From the IMG/VR virus record IMGVR_UViG_3300048590_000304, positions 1 to 41,569 of that record: 41,569 nucleotides of DNA; one strand, 5' to 3'. Under the pieces are notes generated by a model. The model ran no database searches. It saw only the letters and a list, made by a program, of their open reading frames with translations, and was not told the DNA's origin. How positions within the stretch are numbered: position 1 is the first letter of the stretch; each line of letters starts with the position of its first letter. Origin of the DNA: a virus. The translations under genes and the position numbers were made by a program. Shown piece after piece: positions 29,835 through 36,914 of this stretch.

Positions 29835-31310
29835 CTAGTGGCCGGTCAGGGCCTGCGCGACGCTGTCATGGGGTACGTGGTCCAGCATCTCACGCCACAC
29901 ACTAGCGCATGCGTCCACAGTGTCGTCGTGGGGGTCGTCGTCGCCCGTAAAGGCTTGCACTTCCTGGATCAGCGTCTGCAGGCCGGGGTCCAGTTCGGTG
30001 ATCTTCTGGCCGGGGCGGCGGGGTAGCAGGATCATGCCCGCGTTCCACCCGGCGGCGGCGGGCTGCGCGTACGCGTACTTGTCCAGCACCTGCGTGTCGC
30101 GCACCAGGTATATGCCGCTGCGTTCCTCCAGGGTGTCGCCGACGCCATGCTCTGCGCCGTACAGCCTCCAGCGCACGTAGTCGGCGCGCAGGGTGGCCAG
30201 CATGTCGGCGAACTCGTGCAGGCGCACGCGGGCGTGGATCACGCGGGTGATGTACAGGCGCGGCTGGCCGTCCAGCATGGGGTCGGCCCAGATGATGCCT
30301 TCCACGGCGGCGCTGGCGTCAGATCGTGCCTTGGCGCTGTACGCGGTGTCGATCCCGGCGACGTACCGCACCCCGCTGCGGGCGCGCTGCGCCAGGTCGT
30401 CGGGGTCGTAGAACTGCGCCGATTGGAACAGTTGGCTGCCGCGCGGCCGTGGCCGCTGCTGGTACAGGCTGGCCCACGTGTACGGCCGCTTTTCTTCGAT
30501 GGGCCGCAGTCGCTCGACGGGGTACTGCTCAGGCCACAGGGCGGTGCCCGGCGCGCGGCCCAGGGTGTCGGTGTCGTCCTCGGCGATGGCGGGCAGGTTC
30601 ACCAGTTCCCACCCGCCGTCGTTCAGCAGGCGGCCGGTCAGGTCGTCCTCGTGCCAGCGGGTGGCCTGGACGATCACGCTGCTGCCGGGCTGCAGGCGGG
30701 TCCAGAACACGTCGGCCCACCAGTCCCACACGCGGTCGCGCAGCAGCCTGGACTCGGCGTCCTGGCGGTTCTTGATCGGGTCGTCCACGACGCCCACGCC
30801 GGTGATGCCTTCGCCGGTCAGGGGGCCGCCCACGCCGGTGGCCAGCAGGCCACCTTCGCTGGTCGTCAGCCACTGGTTCACGCTGGCGGACTCGCGGCTG
30901 ATCGGCACGCCCGCGCTGCGGGCGATGCGGCGGGCCTTGCGGCTCTTGGATCGGGCCAGGCGGTCGGCGTACGTGACGAACGCGTGCATCCTGCGGGGGT
31001 CCTGCTGCAGTAGCCACGCCAGGGCGTTCAGGGTCAGGTCGGTCTTGCCGTGCCGCGGGGGTGCCTGGACGATGGCGCGGACTTCCTCACCGTCGGCGAT
31101 GCGGTCGTACAGGTCGACCACGGGGCGCAGCCAGTAGGGGTCGGCGTACCCGCTGTTGTACTGCTGGATGAAGTCGGGCAGGGTGGGGCGGGCGGCCTCG
31201 GCGCGGCGCTGCAGTTCGTCGGCGATCATGCGGCGCTGCAGTTCGCGGCGTATGACCTCGGGCGGCGGCCGCGGCCCGATGGCGCGGCGGGTTACGTGTC
31301 CTGCAGCCAT
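29835..31310 (-). CDS. terL: Terminase large subunit
   Basis: A 491-residue packaging motor. Walker A is APPRHGKT at 83-90; Walker B is GVGVVDDPIKN at 171-181; the motif III region ATRWHEDDLTGR follows at about 216-227. The RNase-H-like nuclease domain begins with VAGIDTAYSAKARSDASAA (Asp321) and ends with DDDPHDDTVDACASVW, the 'HDD..DA' signature. The ATG at 31310 lies inside the small terminase gene (19-base overlap); upstream sequence has no better start. Confidence 0.93.
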   Translation of the reverse strand: MAAGHVTRRAIGPRPPPEVIRRELQRRMIADELQRRAEAARPTLPDFIQQYNSGYADPYWLRPVVDLYDRIADGEEVRAIVQAPPRHGKTDLTLNALAWLLQQDPRRMHAFVTYADRLARSKSRKARRIARSAGVPISRESASVNQWLTTSEGGLLATGVGGPLTGEGITGVGVVDDPIKNRQDAESRLLRDRVWDWWADVFWTRLQPGSSVIVQATRWHEDDLTGRLLNDGGWELVNLPAIAEDDTDTLGRAPGTALWPEQYPVERLRPIEEKRPYTWASLYQQRPRPRGSQLFQSAQFYDPDDLAQRARSGVRYVAGIDTAYSAKARSDASAAVEGIIWADPMLDGQPRLYITRVIHARVRLHEFADMLATLRADYVRWRLYGAEHGVGDTLEERSGIYLVRDTQVLDKYAYAQPAAAGWNAGMILLPRRPGQKITELDPGLQTLIQEVQAFTGDDDPHDDTVDACASVWREMLDHVPHDSVAQALTGH

Positions 31311-31741
31311 GCCTGCAGTTGATCGGTGGGCACCTGCGTCAGGTCGACGCCGCGCAGGTCCAGTTCGCTGCGTTCGACGTACCCGCGGGCCTTGCCCTTG
31401 GTTTTCAGGTAGAACTGCACGGCCCAGGGGTCGCCGCGTTCGATGGCTTGGAACAGGCGATGCTCGGCGACGTCGTTCACGTCCTCGGTGGCGGCGGCCT
31501 TCACTTCGTGCAGTTCGGGCCACCGCTTCAGGGCGCGGTACACGCTGTCACGGTGCGCGCCCAGCACCTTGGCGGCGACGCTCACCAGGCCGTGGCTGTC
31601 GATCAGGGCCTGGGCCACTTCCTTGCGTGTCAGGTGGTTCGTGCGGCGGTTCGTGCGGGCCTTGGCCTTCGCCTTCGCTGGGGCCTTGCCGGGGGCCTTG
31701 GGCGGGGGTGGTTCAGGTGTCGAACTCGTCGTGCGAGGCAT
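31292..31741 (-). CDS. terS: Terminase small subunit
   Basis: A 149-residue DNA-recognition subunit. The start is basic and Pro/Lys/Ala-rich (PPPPKAPGKAPAKAKAKART), followed by a helix-turn-helix at about 38-72 (TRKEVAQALIDSHGLVSVAAKVLGAHRDSVYRALKRW), an oligomerisation helix, and the typical phrase ERGDPWAVQFYLKTKGKARGYVER at about 100-123. ATG at 31741 with AGGAGG upstream. It heads the late operon, next to a non-coding gap where a packaging site is expected. Confidence 0.9.
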   Translation of the reverse strand: MPRTTSSTPEPPPPKAPGKAPAKAKAKARTNRRTNHLTRKEVAQALIDSHGLVSVAAKVLGAHRDSVYRALKRWPELHEVKAAATEDVNDVAEHRLFQAIERGDPWAVQFYLKTKGKARGYVERSELDLRGVDLTQVPTDQLQAWLQDT

Positions 31742-31790
31742 GCTGTGACCTCCTGGGCCGGGGGTGCGCTCCTGGCGCGGTCCTGGCTTG

Positions 31791-31819
31791 ATGGTACACG
31801 CGTGCGCCGCACAAAGAGC
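31791..31819 (-). promoter_or_regulatory. Possible late promoter with TACCAT -10 but no -35 consensus
   Basis: Minus-strand TACCAT at 31796-31791, next to a GTAC box resembling half of the P1-P5 operator. The sequence 17 bp upstream is GCTCTT, not TTGACA. It would need help from an activator or would be weak, as expected for a late promoter. Confidence 0.4.
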
Positions 31820-31845
31820 GACCCCCCGCTGGCGGGCGAGGGGTC
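31820..31845 (-). terminator. Terminator after the methyltransferase gene
   Basis: On the minus strand GACCCC pairs with GGGGTC, with an inner CCGC/GCGG stem and a small bulge; it is followed by GCTCTTTGT, a moderately T-rich tail. It separates the early region and methyltransferase from the late operon. Confidence 0.55.
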
Positions 31846-31973
31846 ACAACATCGGAGAACTCGCGTAGTGCTTGGACGGCGCGGCGCGGTTCCCTCCCGG
31901 AGCACCGGAGGTGCTTGACGTGAGCGTATCACACCAGAATGGCTGGGGTTGCGCCCCGGCCTGGGGTGGGGGG

Positions 31974-33308
31974 TCAGATGTCGGCGAACAGGGGCCCGTG
32001 GGCGCGCATGATCCAGTGCGCGGTGCGGGCGCGGGCGATGTCGGCGTACGTGGGGTCCAGTTCTATGCCGGTGGCGTCGTCCCACCCGGCGAGCAGCGCG
32101 CCGATCACTTCGCTGCCCACTCCGCTGTAGGGCGTGAGGATGCGGCGCGGGGTGGCGTCGGGGCGGGGTGGGGGTAGCAGGAGGGTTGCCAGGTACTGCG
32201 TGAGCGCCAGGGGTTTGACGGTGGGGTGCGGGTTGCGGGCGGTGGTGTCGTGGGGGTTGCCTGCGCCGGTTTGGAGGGTGCCGTCGGCGTCGCCCTTCAT
32301 GGTTCCGACGTGTTCGTGCATGGGCAGGTGGTGCAAGCCTTCCTCCCGTTCGGCGCGGCTGGCTTTAGCGGTGTAGTAGAACCTGGCGGCGCTGCCGGTA
32401 TCGCCCTCGCGCGGGAACGTGCTGATGGCCGGTTGTTTGCCGTACGCGTTCCCTTGGCGCGTTGCCTTTTCGTAGGGATTAACGGTGCCGCTGGTGGTTT
32501 CGGGGAACCCTGCGAGCACTTCGTCGCTGCCGTCGTGGATCACGTTCGCGGGCCAACGGCCAGCCGCGTGCGCCTCGTAGGGCTCGCCACGCATCTCCGG
32601 CGACTTGTTCATGATTCCTCCGACCGACTTGGTCGGCGTGCCGAAAGGCTGCGGAACGTCCACACTGAGCACTCGGCATCCGTCGATGTTGAGCGCGCCG
32701 GTGCCGTGCTGTAGGGCGTTCGCGGCGACGGTGCCCTGGGGTGGTTTGCGTACCAGGGTCCACAGTTCCATGGCGGGTTTCAGGGCAGTGCCGTACCCCT
32801 GCCACCGCTCCGCGTCCGGGGTGGCGGGCGTGGTGATGGGCGCGGACCAGCGATCGCCGTAGCCGTGGCCGCCCTGGATCGCGTGCGGCGCCGCGTGCGA
32901 GCCGTCGACCTGACGGCGCGCGCCGTCGAGCGCTCGATCCGCGGCGACGCCGACCACGGCCCGCTCGGCGCCCGCGGCGCGGTCGATCCCTTTGCTCACG
33001 TCATGGCTCTTGGGGAACCCTGACCCGTACAGCCAGGCGATCACGTCGCGGACCTCAAACCCGGCGGCCTCCAGGTTCGACACCATCCGATGCTGCGTGC
33101 GGGTGCCGCAGGCGACCAGCGCGAACGCGCCAGGCTTCAGGACGCGCAGGGCCTCGGCCCACACGTCGGCGCTGGGCACGCCTCGGTCCCACGCCTTGCC
33201 CATGAAGGCGATGCCGTACGGGGGGTCGGTCAGCATGGCGTCGTACGTGTCAGTGGGGAGGGTCGTGAGGGTGTGCAGGGCGTCGCCGGTCAGGTACGTG
33301 GCGGGCAT
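31974..33308 (-). CDS. DNA N6-adenine/N4-cytosine methyltransferase (444 aa)
   Basis: A beta-class amino-methyltransferase: catalytic DPPY at 28-31 (TDPPYGIAF) comes first and the SAM-binding motif TPYSGVGS at about 393-400 comes last, followed by GIELDPTYADIARAR. Between them are HPTVKPLALTQYLATLL and a long target-recognition region (about 130-330). Part of that region (about 32500-33000) looks less biased in codon use, suggesting an exchanged specificity domain. No partner restriction enzyme is present, so it likely protects phage DNA. ATG at 33308 with AGGAGG upstream. Confidence 0.9.
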   Translation of the reverse strand: MPATYLTGDALHTLTTLPTDTYDAMLTDPPYGIAFMGKAWDRGVPSADVWAEALRVLKPGAFALVACGTRTQHRMVSNLEAAGFEVRDVIAWLYGSGFPKSHDVSKGIDRAAGAERAVVGVAADRALDGARRQVDGSHAAPHAIQGGHGYGDRWSAPITTPATPDAERWQGYGTALKPAMELWTLVRKPPQGTVAANALQHGTGALNIDGCRVLSVDVPQPFGTPTKSVGGIMNKSPEMRGEPYEAHAAGRWPANVIHDGSDEVLAGFPETTSGTVNPYEKATRQGNAYGKQPAISTFPREGDTGSAARFYYTAKASRAEREEGLHHLPMHEHVGTMKGDADGTLQTGAGNPHDTTARNPHPTVKPLALTQYLATLLLPPPRPDATPRRILTPYSGVGSEVIGALLAGWDDATGIELDPTYADIARARTAHWIMRAHGPLFADI

Positions 33309-33322
33309 GTTCCTCCTGTGCA

Positions 33323-33348
33323 CGCCCCGGCTGTGGCGGGCCGGGGCG
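33323..33348 (-). terminator. 9-bp GC hairpin in the methyltransferase leader
   Basis: CGCCCCGGC pairs with GCCGGGGCG over an 8-base loop, just upstream of the AGGAGG of the methyltransferase gene. No T-tract follows, so partial termination, pausing or translational control are all possible. Confidence 0.45.
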
Positions 33349-33369
33349 CGGGGCGGTGCGGGGGTGGGG

Positions 33370-33615
33370 TCAGGCGGTGAAGTCGGCCAGGCCGCGGGTC
33401 AGGTAGTACCGGCGCTCTTGCCAGGTGCTGATGGCGGTGCGGGCGACGTTGCGCATGCGGCGGGCCTTGGCGTGCAGTTCGGCGGCGATCCACGGGGTGG
33501 TTTCGGCATTGGCCTCGGCGGTGATGCGGCGGGCGGCGTTGCGGGCCTTCGTGACGGTGTCGGCGAACTCGGCGCGGGTGGCTTCGATCTTGGCGATGGC
33601 TTCGGTGCGGGTCAT
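33370..33615 (-). CDS. Small helical protein (81 aa) driven by conserved promoter P2
   Basis: Unknown function. Almost entirely helical and basic (EAIAKIEATRAEFADTVTKARNAARRITAEA, then LHAKARRMRNVARTAISTWQERRYYLTRGL), with an Arg-rich middle that could bind nucleic acid. ATG at 33615 with AGGAG upstream. It is the first gene after P2 and leader hairpin 2, and the methyltransferase gene follows, so both may be expressed early together. Confidence 0.75.
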   Translation of the reverse strand: MTRTEAIAKIEATRAEFADTVTKARNAARRITAEANAETTPWIAAELHAKARRMRNVARTAISTWQERRYYLTRGLADFTA

Positions 33616-33632
33616 GTGGTTGGCTCCTGTCT

Positions 33633-33647
33633 GCAGGTGGCTCCTGC
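33633..33647 (-). promoter_or_regulatory. Leader hairpin 2 with AGCCA pentaloop
   Basis: Minus strand GCAGG-AGCCA-CCTGC, a perfect 5-bp stem, 12 bases after the -10 of P2 and four bases before AGGAG. Stem bases differ from the other copies while pairing is kept. Confidence 0.75.
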
Positions 33648-33659
33648 TGATCTGACGTA

Positions 33660-33688
33660 ATGGTACACGCTGGTGTACGTGGTGTCAA
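33660..33688 (-). promoter_or_regulatory. Conserved early promoter P2
   Basis: -35 TTGACA (33688-33683), 17 bp, -10 TACCAT (33665-33660) on the minus strand. The spacer has the inverted boxes GTACAC and GTGTAC separated by four bases. The bases after the -10 (TACGTCAGATCA) are identical to P4. A 12-bp hairpin insulates it from the upstream operon. Confidence 0.85.
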
Positions 33689-33701
33689 GTGCCCGAACGC
33701 C

Positions 33702-33730
33702 GAGCGCCCAGGCTGGTGGCCTGGGCGCTC
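33702..33730 (-). terminator. 12-bp hairpin between the upstream operon and P2
   Basis: GAGCGCCCAGGC pairs perfectly with GCCTGGGCGCTC over a 5-base loop. It follows the 278-aa gene by about 40 bases and precedes P2 by about 14. There is no T-tract, but stability should be very high. It probably ends upstream transcription or blocks read-through into P2. Confidence 0.6.
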
Positions 33731-33770
33731 TGACGGATCACGCGCAGCCGTCGACCGGCTGGCCTGCAGT

Positions 33771-34607
33771 CTACACAGGGGTGCCGTCGTACATGTCGGC
33801 CTTGCGCACCATGTCGCCCCCGTGGGCGTCGATTGACGCGGCCAGCAGCACGCGCACGTGGTCGACCGCGTCGCGCAGCGCGGTGCGCAGACCGTCATGC
33901 ACGGCGGTGACGACGAACTGCGCGGCGCCGTCGTCGGCCTGGCGCACGTCGACCAGCAGGTGGACCACCTGGTACTCGCCGATGGTCTGCTCCAGGTCGA
34001 ACACGGGCACCTGCACCGTGAGGCTGTCGGGCACGTCGGCGCCTGCCTGCTGGCGGATGGTGGCGGCGATCCTGCGGTCCACGCCTTCGCGGCCCTTCGC
34101 CACGACGGTGGCGGTGTCGCCCTCGGTGCTGATGCGCAGGGCGCGGAACTGTTCCACGTCGGCGTCGGGCACGTGGCCGTTCATGGTGCTGCGCAGCCAG
34201 TGGATCAGGTCGCGCTGCGTGAACGCGCGCGGGCGGGTCAGGGCCTGGACCTCGGCGAACACGGGGTGCAGGGGCATGGGCAGGGTGTGCCGCCACGCGT
34301 GCCAGCGGGTGGCCAGGGTGGCGACGATGCCGGTGCTGCTCACGTAGATGCCGCGCAGCCAGGTTTCGTGCATGACGTCGGCCATGTCGGCGGCGATGCG
34401 GCGCACCAGGCTGTCGGTGTGGGCGTGGCGAGTGTCGCCTGGGGGCAGGCCGACGGTGAACAGGTCGCGGTCGGGGCTGATCATGCGCATGTCGCCGTCG
34501 GACTCGCGCACGTAGTACACGCCGGTGCTGGCGTAGTCGGGCGCCAGGACGATGGTCTGCTCGCGGCGTGCCAGGTCGGCGATGTCGCGCACGTGGTTGT
34601 CGTTCAC
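33771..34607 (-). CDS. Hypothetical early protein (278 aa), perhaps DUF2303-like
   Basis: A soluble alpha-beta protein. Recognisable stretches: RDIADLARREQTIVLAPDYASTGVYYV, ALTRPRAFTQRDLIHWLRSTMNGHVPDADVEQFRAL, GREGVDRRIAATIRQQAGADVPDSLTVQVPVFDLEQTIGEYQVVHLLVDV. The order and the 'FTQRDLI' and 'VPVF' features are faintly like DUF2303 (YfdQ-type) phage proteins, but I am not sure. The GTG at 34607 overlaps the previous stop (GTGA). Expressed with the 118-aa gene upstream. Confidence 0.7.
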   Translation of the reverse strand: MNDNHVRDIADLARREQTIVLAPDYASTGVYYVRESDGDMRMISPDRDLFTVGLPPGDTRHAHTDSLVRRIAADMADVMHETWLRGIYVSSTGIVATLATRWHAWRHTLPMPLHPVFAEVQALTRPRAFTQRDLIHWLRSTMNGHVPDADVEQFRALRISTEGDTATVVAKGREGVDRRIAATIRQQAGADVPDSLTVQVPVFDLEQTIGEYQVVHLLVDVRQADDGAAQFVVTAVHDGLRTALRDAVDHVRVLLAASIDAHGGDMVRKADMYDGTPV

Positions 34608-34960
34608 GACGGGGTGCCCTCGGTGAACATGCGCACGGCGGTGTCGGTGGGCAGGGTGGCCACGACGCCGTCGCCCTTCGTGGTGGTGGGCAGGTACTCG
34701 CCGCGGCCTGCGCGGGGCGGCACCTTCGTGGCTACCTTGACGCTGGCCTCCACGCCCTTCATGCCGCCGCGGTCGTTGATCACGGGCTGCAGTTCCGCGG
34801 TGATGGTGACGCGGCGGGCCTTGGGCAGCATGGGGCGGGCGTCGCAGTCGGTCAGGGCCTCGTCCAGGGCGGTGTCGATCAGCAGGCGTACGGTGCCGTC
34901 GTCCAGGTCGCCGATGGTGTCGACGCTGAACTGCTGGGGGGCGGGGGTGGTGGTGGGCAT
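34604..34960 (-). CDS. Hypothetical early protein (118 aa)
   Basis: Function unknown. Helical N-terminus (VDTIGDLDDGTVRLLIDTALDEALTDCDARP) and a beta-rich second half (KARRVTITAELQPVINDRGGMKGVEASVKVATKVPPRAGRGEYL, then TDTAVRMFTEG). Such strand pairs are seen in phage single-strand-binding or inhibitor proteins, but no family is recognised. ATG at 34960 with AGGAGG upstream. Coupled to the 278-aa gene by GTGA. Confidence 0.7.
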   Translation of the reverse strand: MPTTTPAPQQFSVDTIGDLDDGTVRLLIDTALDEALTDCDARPMLPKARRVTITAELQPVINDRGGMKGVEASVKVATKVPPRAGRGEYLPTTTKGDGVVATLPTDTAVRMFTEGTPS

Positions 34961-35028
34961 GGTCTGGCCTCCTGTGGGGTGCGGGCGCGTGGTCGCGGAT
35001 CGGCCGCGCGCGGGTCGCTGGGGTGGGG

Positions 35029-35673
35029 TCATGCGGTGGTCGCATCATGCCAGGCGGCCACGATGCGGTCGACGTCGTCGGGGTGCCAGACGCGCGGTGC
35101 GCCTCGGCGGTGCTTCAGGCGGGTGTGGCGTGCGCCCTTGGCCAGGGTGCGCAGGCGGCCGGGGGTGCGCAGCAGGCGGTCGGCGGTGTGCATGGGGTCG
35201 GTGCCCAGGCGGCGGGCGACCTCGGGGGTGGGCAGCCAGTCGATCACGTCGGCCTCGGGCGTGCCGTCTGGGGTGGGCACGCTGTAGTGCTGCGCCAGCC
35301 ATGCGTCCACCCATGCCTTCGGGGCGATCAGCGGGCGGTGCGTGACGTGGTGCGCCTTGCGTAGGACGCCGTCGGCGCGGGCGGCGCGGACGATGGCGCG
35401 GCTGCTGCTGTAATGCGTGCCGTGGAACTGGTCGTGCGCGTCGACCAGGCGGACGTACCCGTGCGGGATGCGGTCGCCGTTCACGCCCAGGCGCTGCGCC
35501 TCGGATCGGATGCTGCCGGTGGCGCGCAGCACGCCGGTGGCGCGCAGGATGGCGCGTTGGACGGCGTCGGGCGGGTGGCGGTTGTACATGCGTCGGATGA
35601 TGTCGCGCTCCACTTCGGTGTAGCGGATCGGGTGCGCTCGGGTGGACGTGCGGACGGGGGCACGCTCGGGCAC
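35029..35673 (-). CDS. Multi-HTH DNA-binding protein, short paralogue (214 aa)
   Basis: Three DNA-binding-like modules in a row. Residues about 18-64: YTEVERDIIRRMYNRHPPDAVQRAI...SEAQRLGV, a Myb/homeodomain-like unit. Residues about 72-128: GYVRLVDAHDQFHG...SSSRAIVRAARADGVLRKAHH...KAWVDAWLAQH. Residues about 145-210: WLPTPEVARRLGTDPMHTADRLLRTPG...RGAPRVWHPDDVDRIVAAW, like an excisionase/MerR-type winged helix. The module order matches the 259-aa gene at 36911, so they are paralogues. GTG at 35673 shares one base with the upstream TAG. Possible regulator of the phage promoters. Confidence 0.75.
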   Translation of the reverse strand: MPERAPVRTSTRAHPIRYTEVERDIIRRMYNRHPPDAVQRAILRATGVLRATGSIRSEAQRLGVNGDRIPHGYVRLVDAHDQFHGTHYSSSRAIVRAARADGVLRKAHHVTHRPLIAPKAWVDAWLAQHYSVPTPDGTPEADVIDWLPTPEVARRLGTDPMHTADRLLRTPGRLRTLAKGARHTRLKHRRGAPRVWHPDDVDRIVAAWHDATTA

Positions 35674-36164
35674 TACGCGCCGCCCAGGTCGCTGCCGTTC
35701 AGGCGCTCCAGGACGTCGCGGACCTTGCGGCGCAGGCTCGCCTCGGCGTCCTGGCGGCGGCCGTAGGACAGGACGTCGTCGGGCGTGATCGGCATGGGCA
35801 GCAGGTCCGCCAGCAGGCGCCATTCGTCGGGCTCCAGATCGTCGTCCGTCGTCAGCAGGACGCCCGCTACCTCGACAGGCTGCTGCGGGGTGGGCGGCAG
35901 TGGCCGGTCGACCTGGCCGTGCGGGGGCAGGCCCGGCGCGTTGGCCATCATGCTGTGGGCGATCTGCCAGGCGCGGCGCGCCAGTTCCCTGCGGTGGTGA
36001 TCGACCGGGCGCGGGTCGTGTTCGGGGTTCACGTCGGCCGTGGGCCACTCGCCGTCGGCCAGCAGGCCGATCAGGGCGGCGCGGGCGAAGTCGTCGCGGC
36101 GGCGTTCGGTGTGGTCGCGCGCCTGCGCTTCGTGCAGTTCGTCCAGCATGCGGGTGGTGATCAT
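35673..36164 (-). CDS. Hypothetical acidic protein (163 aa)
   Basis: Helical N-terminal half (TTRMLDELHEAQARDHTERRRDDFARAALIGLLADGEWP, then HHRRELARRAWQIAHSMMANAPG) and an acidic C-terminal half with TTDDDLEPDEWRLLADLLPMPITPDDVLSYGRRQDAEASLRRKVRDVLERL. No family is recognised. The ATG at 36164 overlaps the previous stop (ATGA) with GAGG upstream. Its early-operon location among DNA-binding genes suggests a regulatory or host-interaction role. Confidence 0.7.
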   Translation of the reverse strand: MITTRMLDELHEAQARDHTERRRDDFARAALIGLLADGEWPTADVNPEHDPRPVDHHRRELARRAWQIAHSMMANAPGLPPHGQVDRPLPPTPQQPVEVAGVLLTTDDDLEPDEWRLLADLLPMPITPDDVLSYGRRQDAEASLRRKVRDVLERLNGSDLGGA

Positions 36165-36430
36165 GGGCGGGCCTCGGGCTGCACGCCGTTGCGTCGGTTC
36201 GTGTCGCTGCACAGCCGTTCGGCGGCCTCACGATACGCGGCGTCGCTGGCGTCGACCACCGAACGGCGGCCGGGGCGGTACGGCATGTCCTCGGCGCGGA
36301 TGATGGCCCAGCCGCGGCCGGTTGGGGCGGCGGCGCGCGCGTCGCGCAGGCGGGCGCAGGGGGTGACGTCGTGCGAAAGGTGCGTGGGCGTGGGGCCGTG
36401 GTTCAGGAAGTAGGACACGGTGGCCTTCAC
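36161..36430 (-). CDS. Hypothetical protein (89 aa)
   Basis: Begins KATVSYFLNHGPTPTHLSHDVTPCARLRDARAAAP, then GWAIIRAEDMPYRP and a helical, basic end (DAAYREAAERLCSDTNRRNG). Two strands then helices suggest a small alpha-beta fold. The start is GTG at 36430, overlapping the stop of a 47-aa gene (GTGA). Function unknown. Confidence 0.65.
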   Translation of the reverse strand: MKATVSYFLNHGPTPTHLSHDVTPCARLRDARAAAPTGRGWAIIRAEDMPYRPGRRSVVDASDAAYREAAERLCSDTNRRNGVQPEARP

Positions 36431-36570
36431 GCGCGGGCCTCGGGGCGGCGGGTGCGGGCCTGGGCGATCAGGACGACGGCGTGGGCCATCGCGCGCGCGC
36501 CGGTGCGGCGTAGGTCGCGGGCGTACGCCGCGGCGTGGTCGCGGTCCTGCTGGCGAGTGGTGGTGGGCAT
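36427..36570 (-). CDS. Small basic helical protein (47 aa)
   Basis: A short gene supported by AGGAGG upstream of the ATG at 36570 and by a GTGA overlap at its end. The sequence TTRQQDRDHAAAYARDLRRTGARAMAHAVVLIAQ followed by ARTRRPEAR is one long amphipathic helix plus a basic tail. Function unknown. A hairpin with a GCCA loop lies one base before its ribosome-binding site. Confidence 0.7.
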   Translation of the reverse strand: MPTTTRQQDRDHAAAYARDLRRTGARAMAHAVVLIAQARTRRPEARA

Positions 36571-36583
36571 GCTGGGCCTCCTG

Positions 36584-36599
36584 TGCGCGTGGCCGCGCA
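36584..36599 (-). promoter_or_regulatory. Leader hairpin 7, tetraloop variant GCCA
   Basis: Minus strand TGCGCG-GCCA-CGCGCA, a 6-bp stem with a four-base loop equal to the AGCCA loop minus its first base, one base before AGGAGG of the 47-aa gene. No promoter is seen directly upstream, so it lies inside the P3 transcript. Confidence 0.5.
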
Positions 36600-36610
36600 G
36601 TGTGGGGTGA

Positions 36611-36628
36611 GCGGGCCCGTGGGCCCGC
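36611..36628 (-). terminator. GC hairpin after the 64-aa gene
   Basis: GCGGGCCC and GGGCCCGC are adjacent, giving a tight 7-8-bp hairpin between the 64-aa and 47-aa genes. It lacks a T-tract. It may reduce read-through within the P3 operon. Confidence 0.4.
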
Positions 36629-36643
36629 CCGGTTGGGGGTGGA

Positions 36644-36838
36644 TCAGAGGATGCCGCGCCGGTCGCCCTCGCGCACCAGGGCGTCCAGGCGGTCGCCGGT
36701 GTCGCAGACCCAGCGGCGGCGGGCGAACGCGGTGCGCAGGGCTGACTGCGTGTCGGCGATGGCGGTGCGCAGTTGCGTGTCGGTCATGGCGTGCAGGGCG
36801 GCGTTCGTGGGGGTGGTGGCGGTGGTGGGGGTGCGCAT
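36644..36838 (-). CDS. Small protein (64 aa) driven by conserved promoter P3
   Basis: Begins with a Thr/Ala-rich tail (TPTTATTPTNAALHA), then MTDTQLRTAIADTQSALRTAFARRRWVCDTGDRLDALVREGDRRG, an all-helical fold with a basic patch. ATG at 36838 with AGGAGG upstream; an internal ATG at residue 18 is possible. It is the first gene after P3 and leader hairpin 3. Function unknown. Confidence 0.75.
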   Translation of the reverse strand: MRTPTTATTPTNAALHAMTDTQLRTAIADTQSALRTAFARRRWVCDTGDRLDALVREGDRRGIL

Positions 36839-36854
36839 GGTCTGCCTCCTGGTT

Positions 36855-36869
36855 GGCCGTGGCTCGGCC
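36855..36869 (-). promoter_or_regulatory. Leader hairpin 3 with AGCCA pentaloop
   Basis: Minus strand GGCCG-AGCCA-CGGCC, a perfect 5-bp stem, 16 bases after the -10 of P3 and four bases before AGGAGG. It has the most divergent stem of the family, yet all pairs are kept. Confidence 0.75.
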
Positions 36870-36885
36870 GGTCGTTCTGGACATG

Positions 36886-36914
36886 ATGGTACACCGCGTG
36901 TACCAGGGTGTCAA
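36886..36914 (-). promoter_or_regulatory. Conserved early promoter P3
   Basis: -35 TTGACA (36914-36909), 17 bp, -10 TACCAT (36891-36886), minus strand. The spacer and -10 hold a perfect palindrome of GGTACAC, three bases, GTGTACC. The -35 includes the TGA stop of the upstream 259-aa gene. Confidence 0.85.

Larger units (their letters stand above)
31742..31973 (-). other. Non-coding gap before the terminase genes: terminator, possible late promoter and packaging region
   Basis: This 232-bp gap is the largest without a gene. It holds a perfect small hairpin (AGCACC, 3-base loop, GGTGCT at 31901-31915) beside a direct repeat CTCCGG, the terminator at 31820-31845 and a TACCAT element at 31791-31796. 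A cos or pac site is expected next to a small terminase gene, but no cut site can be proved from sequence. No tRNA is supported. Confidence 0.5.

Noticed and set aside
31846-31920. tRNA-like stretch on the plus strand with GGTTCCC
   Set aside because: The arms do not pair into a cloverleaf and no acceptor stem closes; I do not call a tRNA.
31742-31973. cos or pac site
   Set aside because: The location is right and small repeats are present, but no cut site or overhang can be shown from sequence alone, so it is only mentioned as possible.
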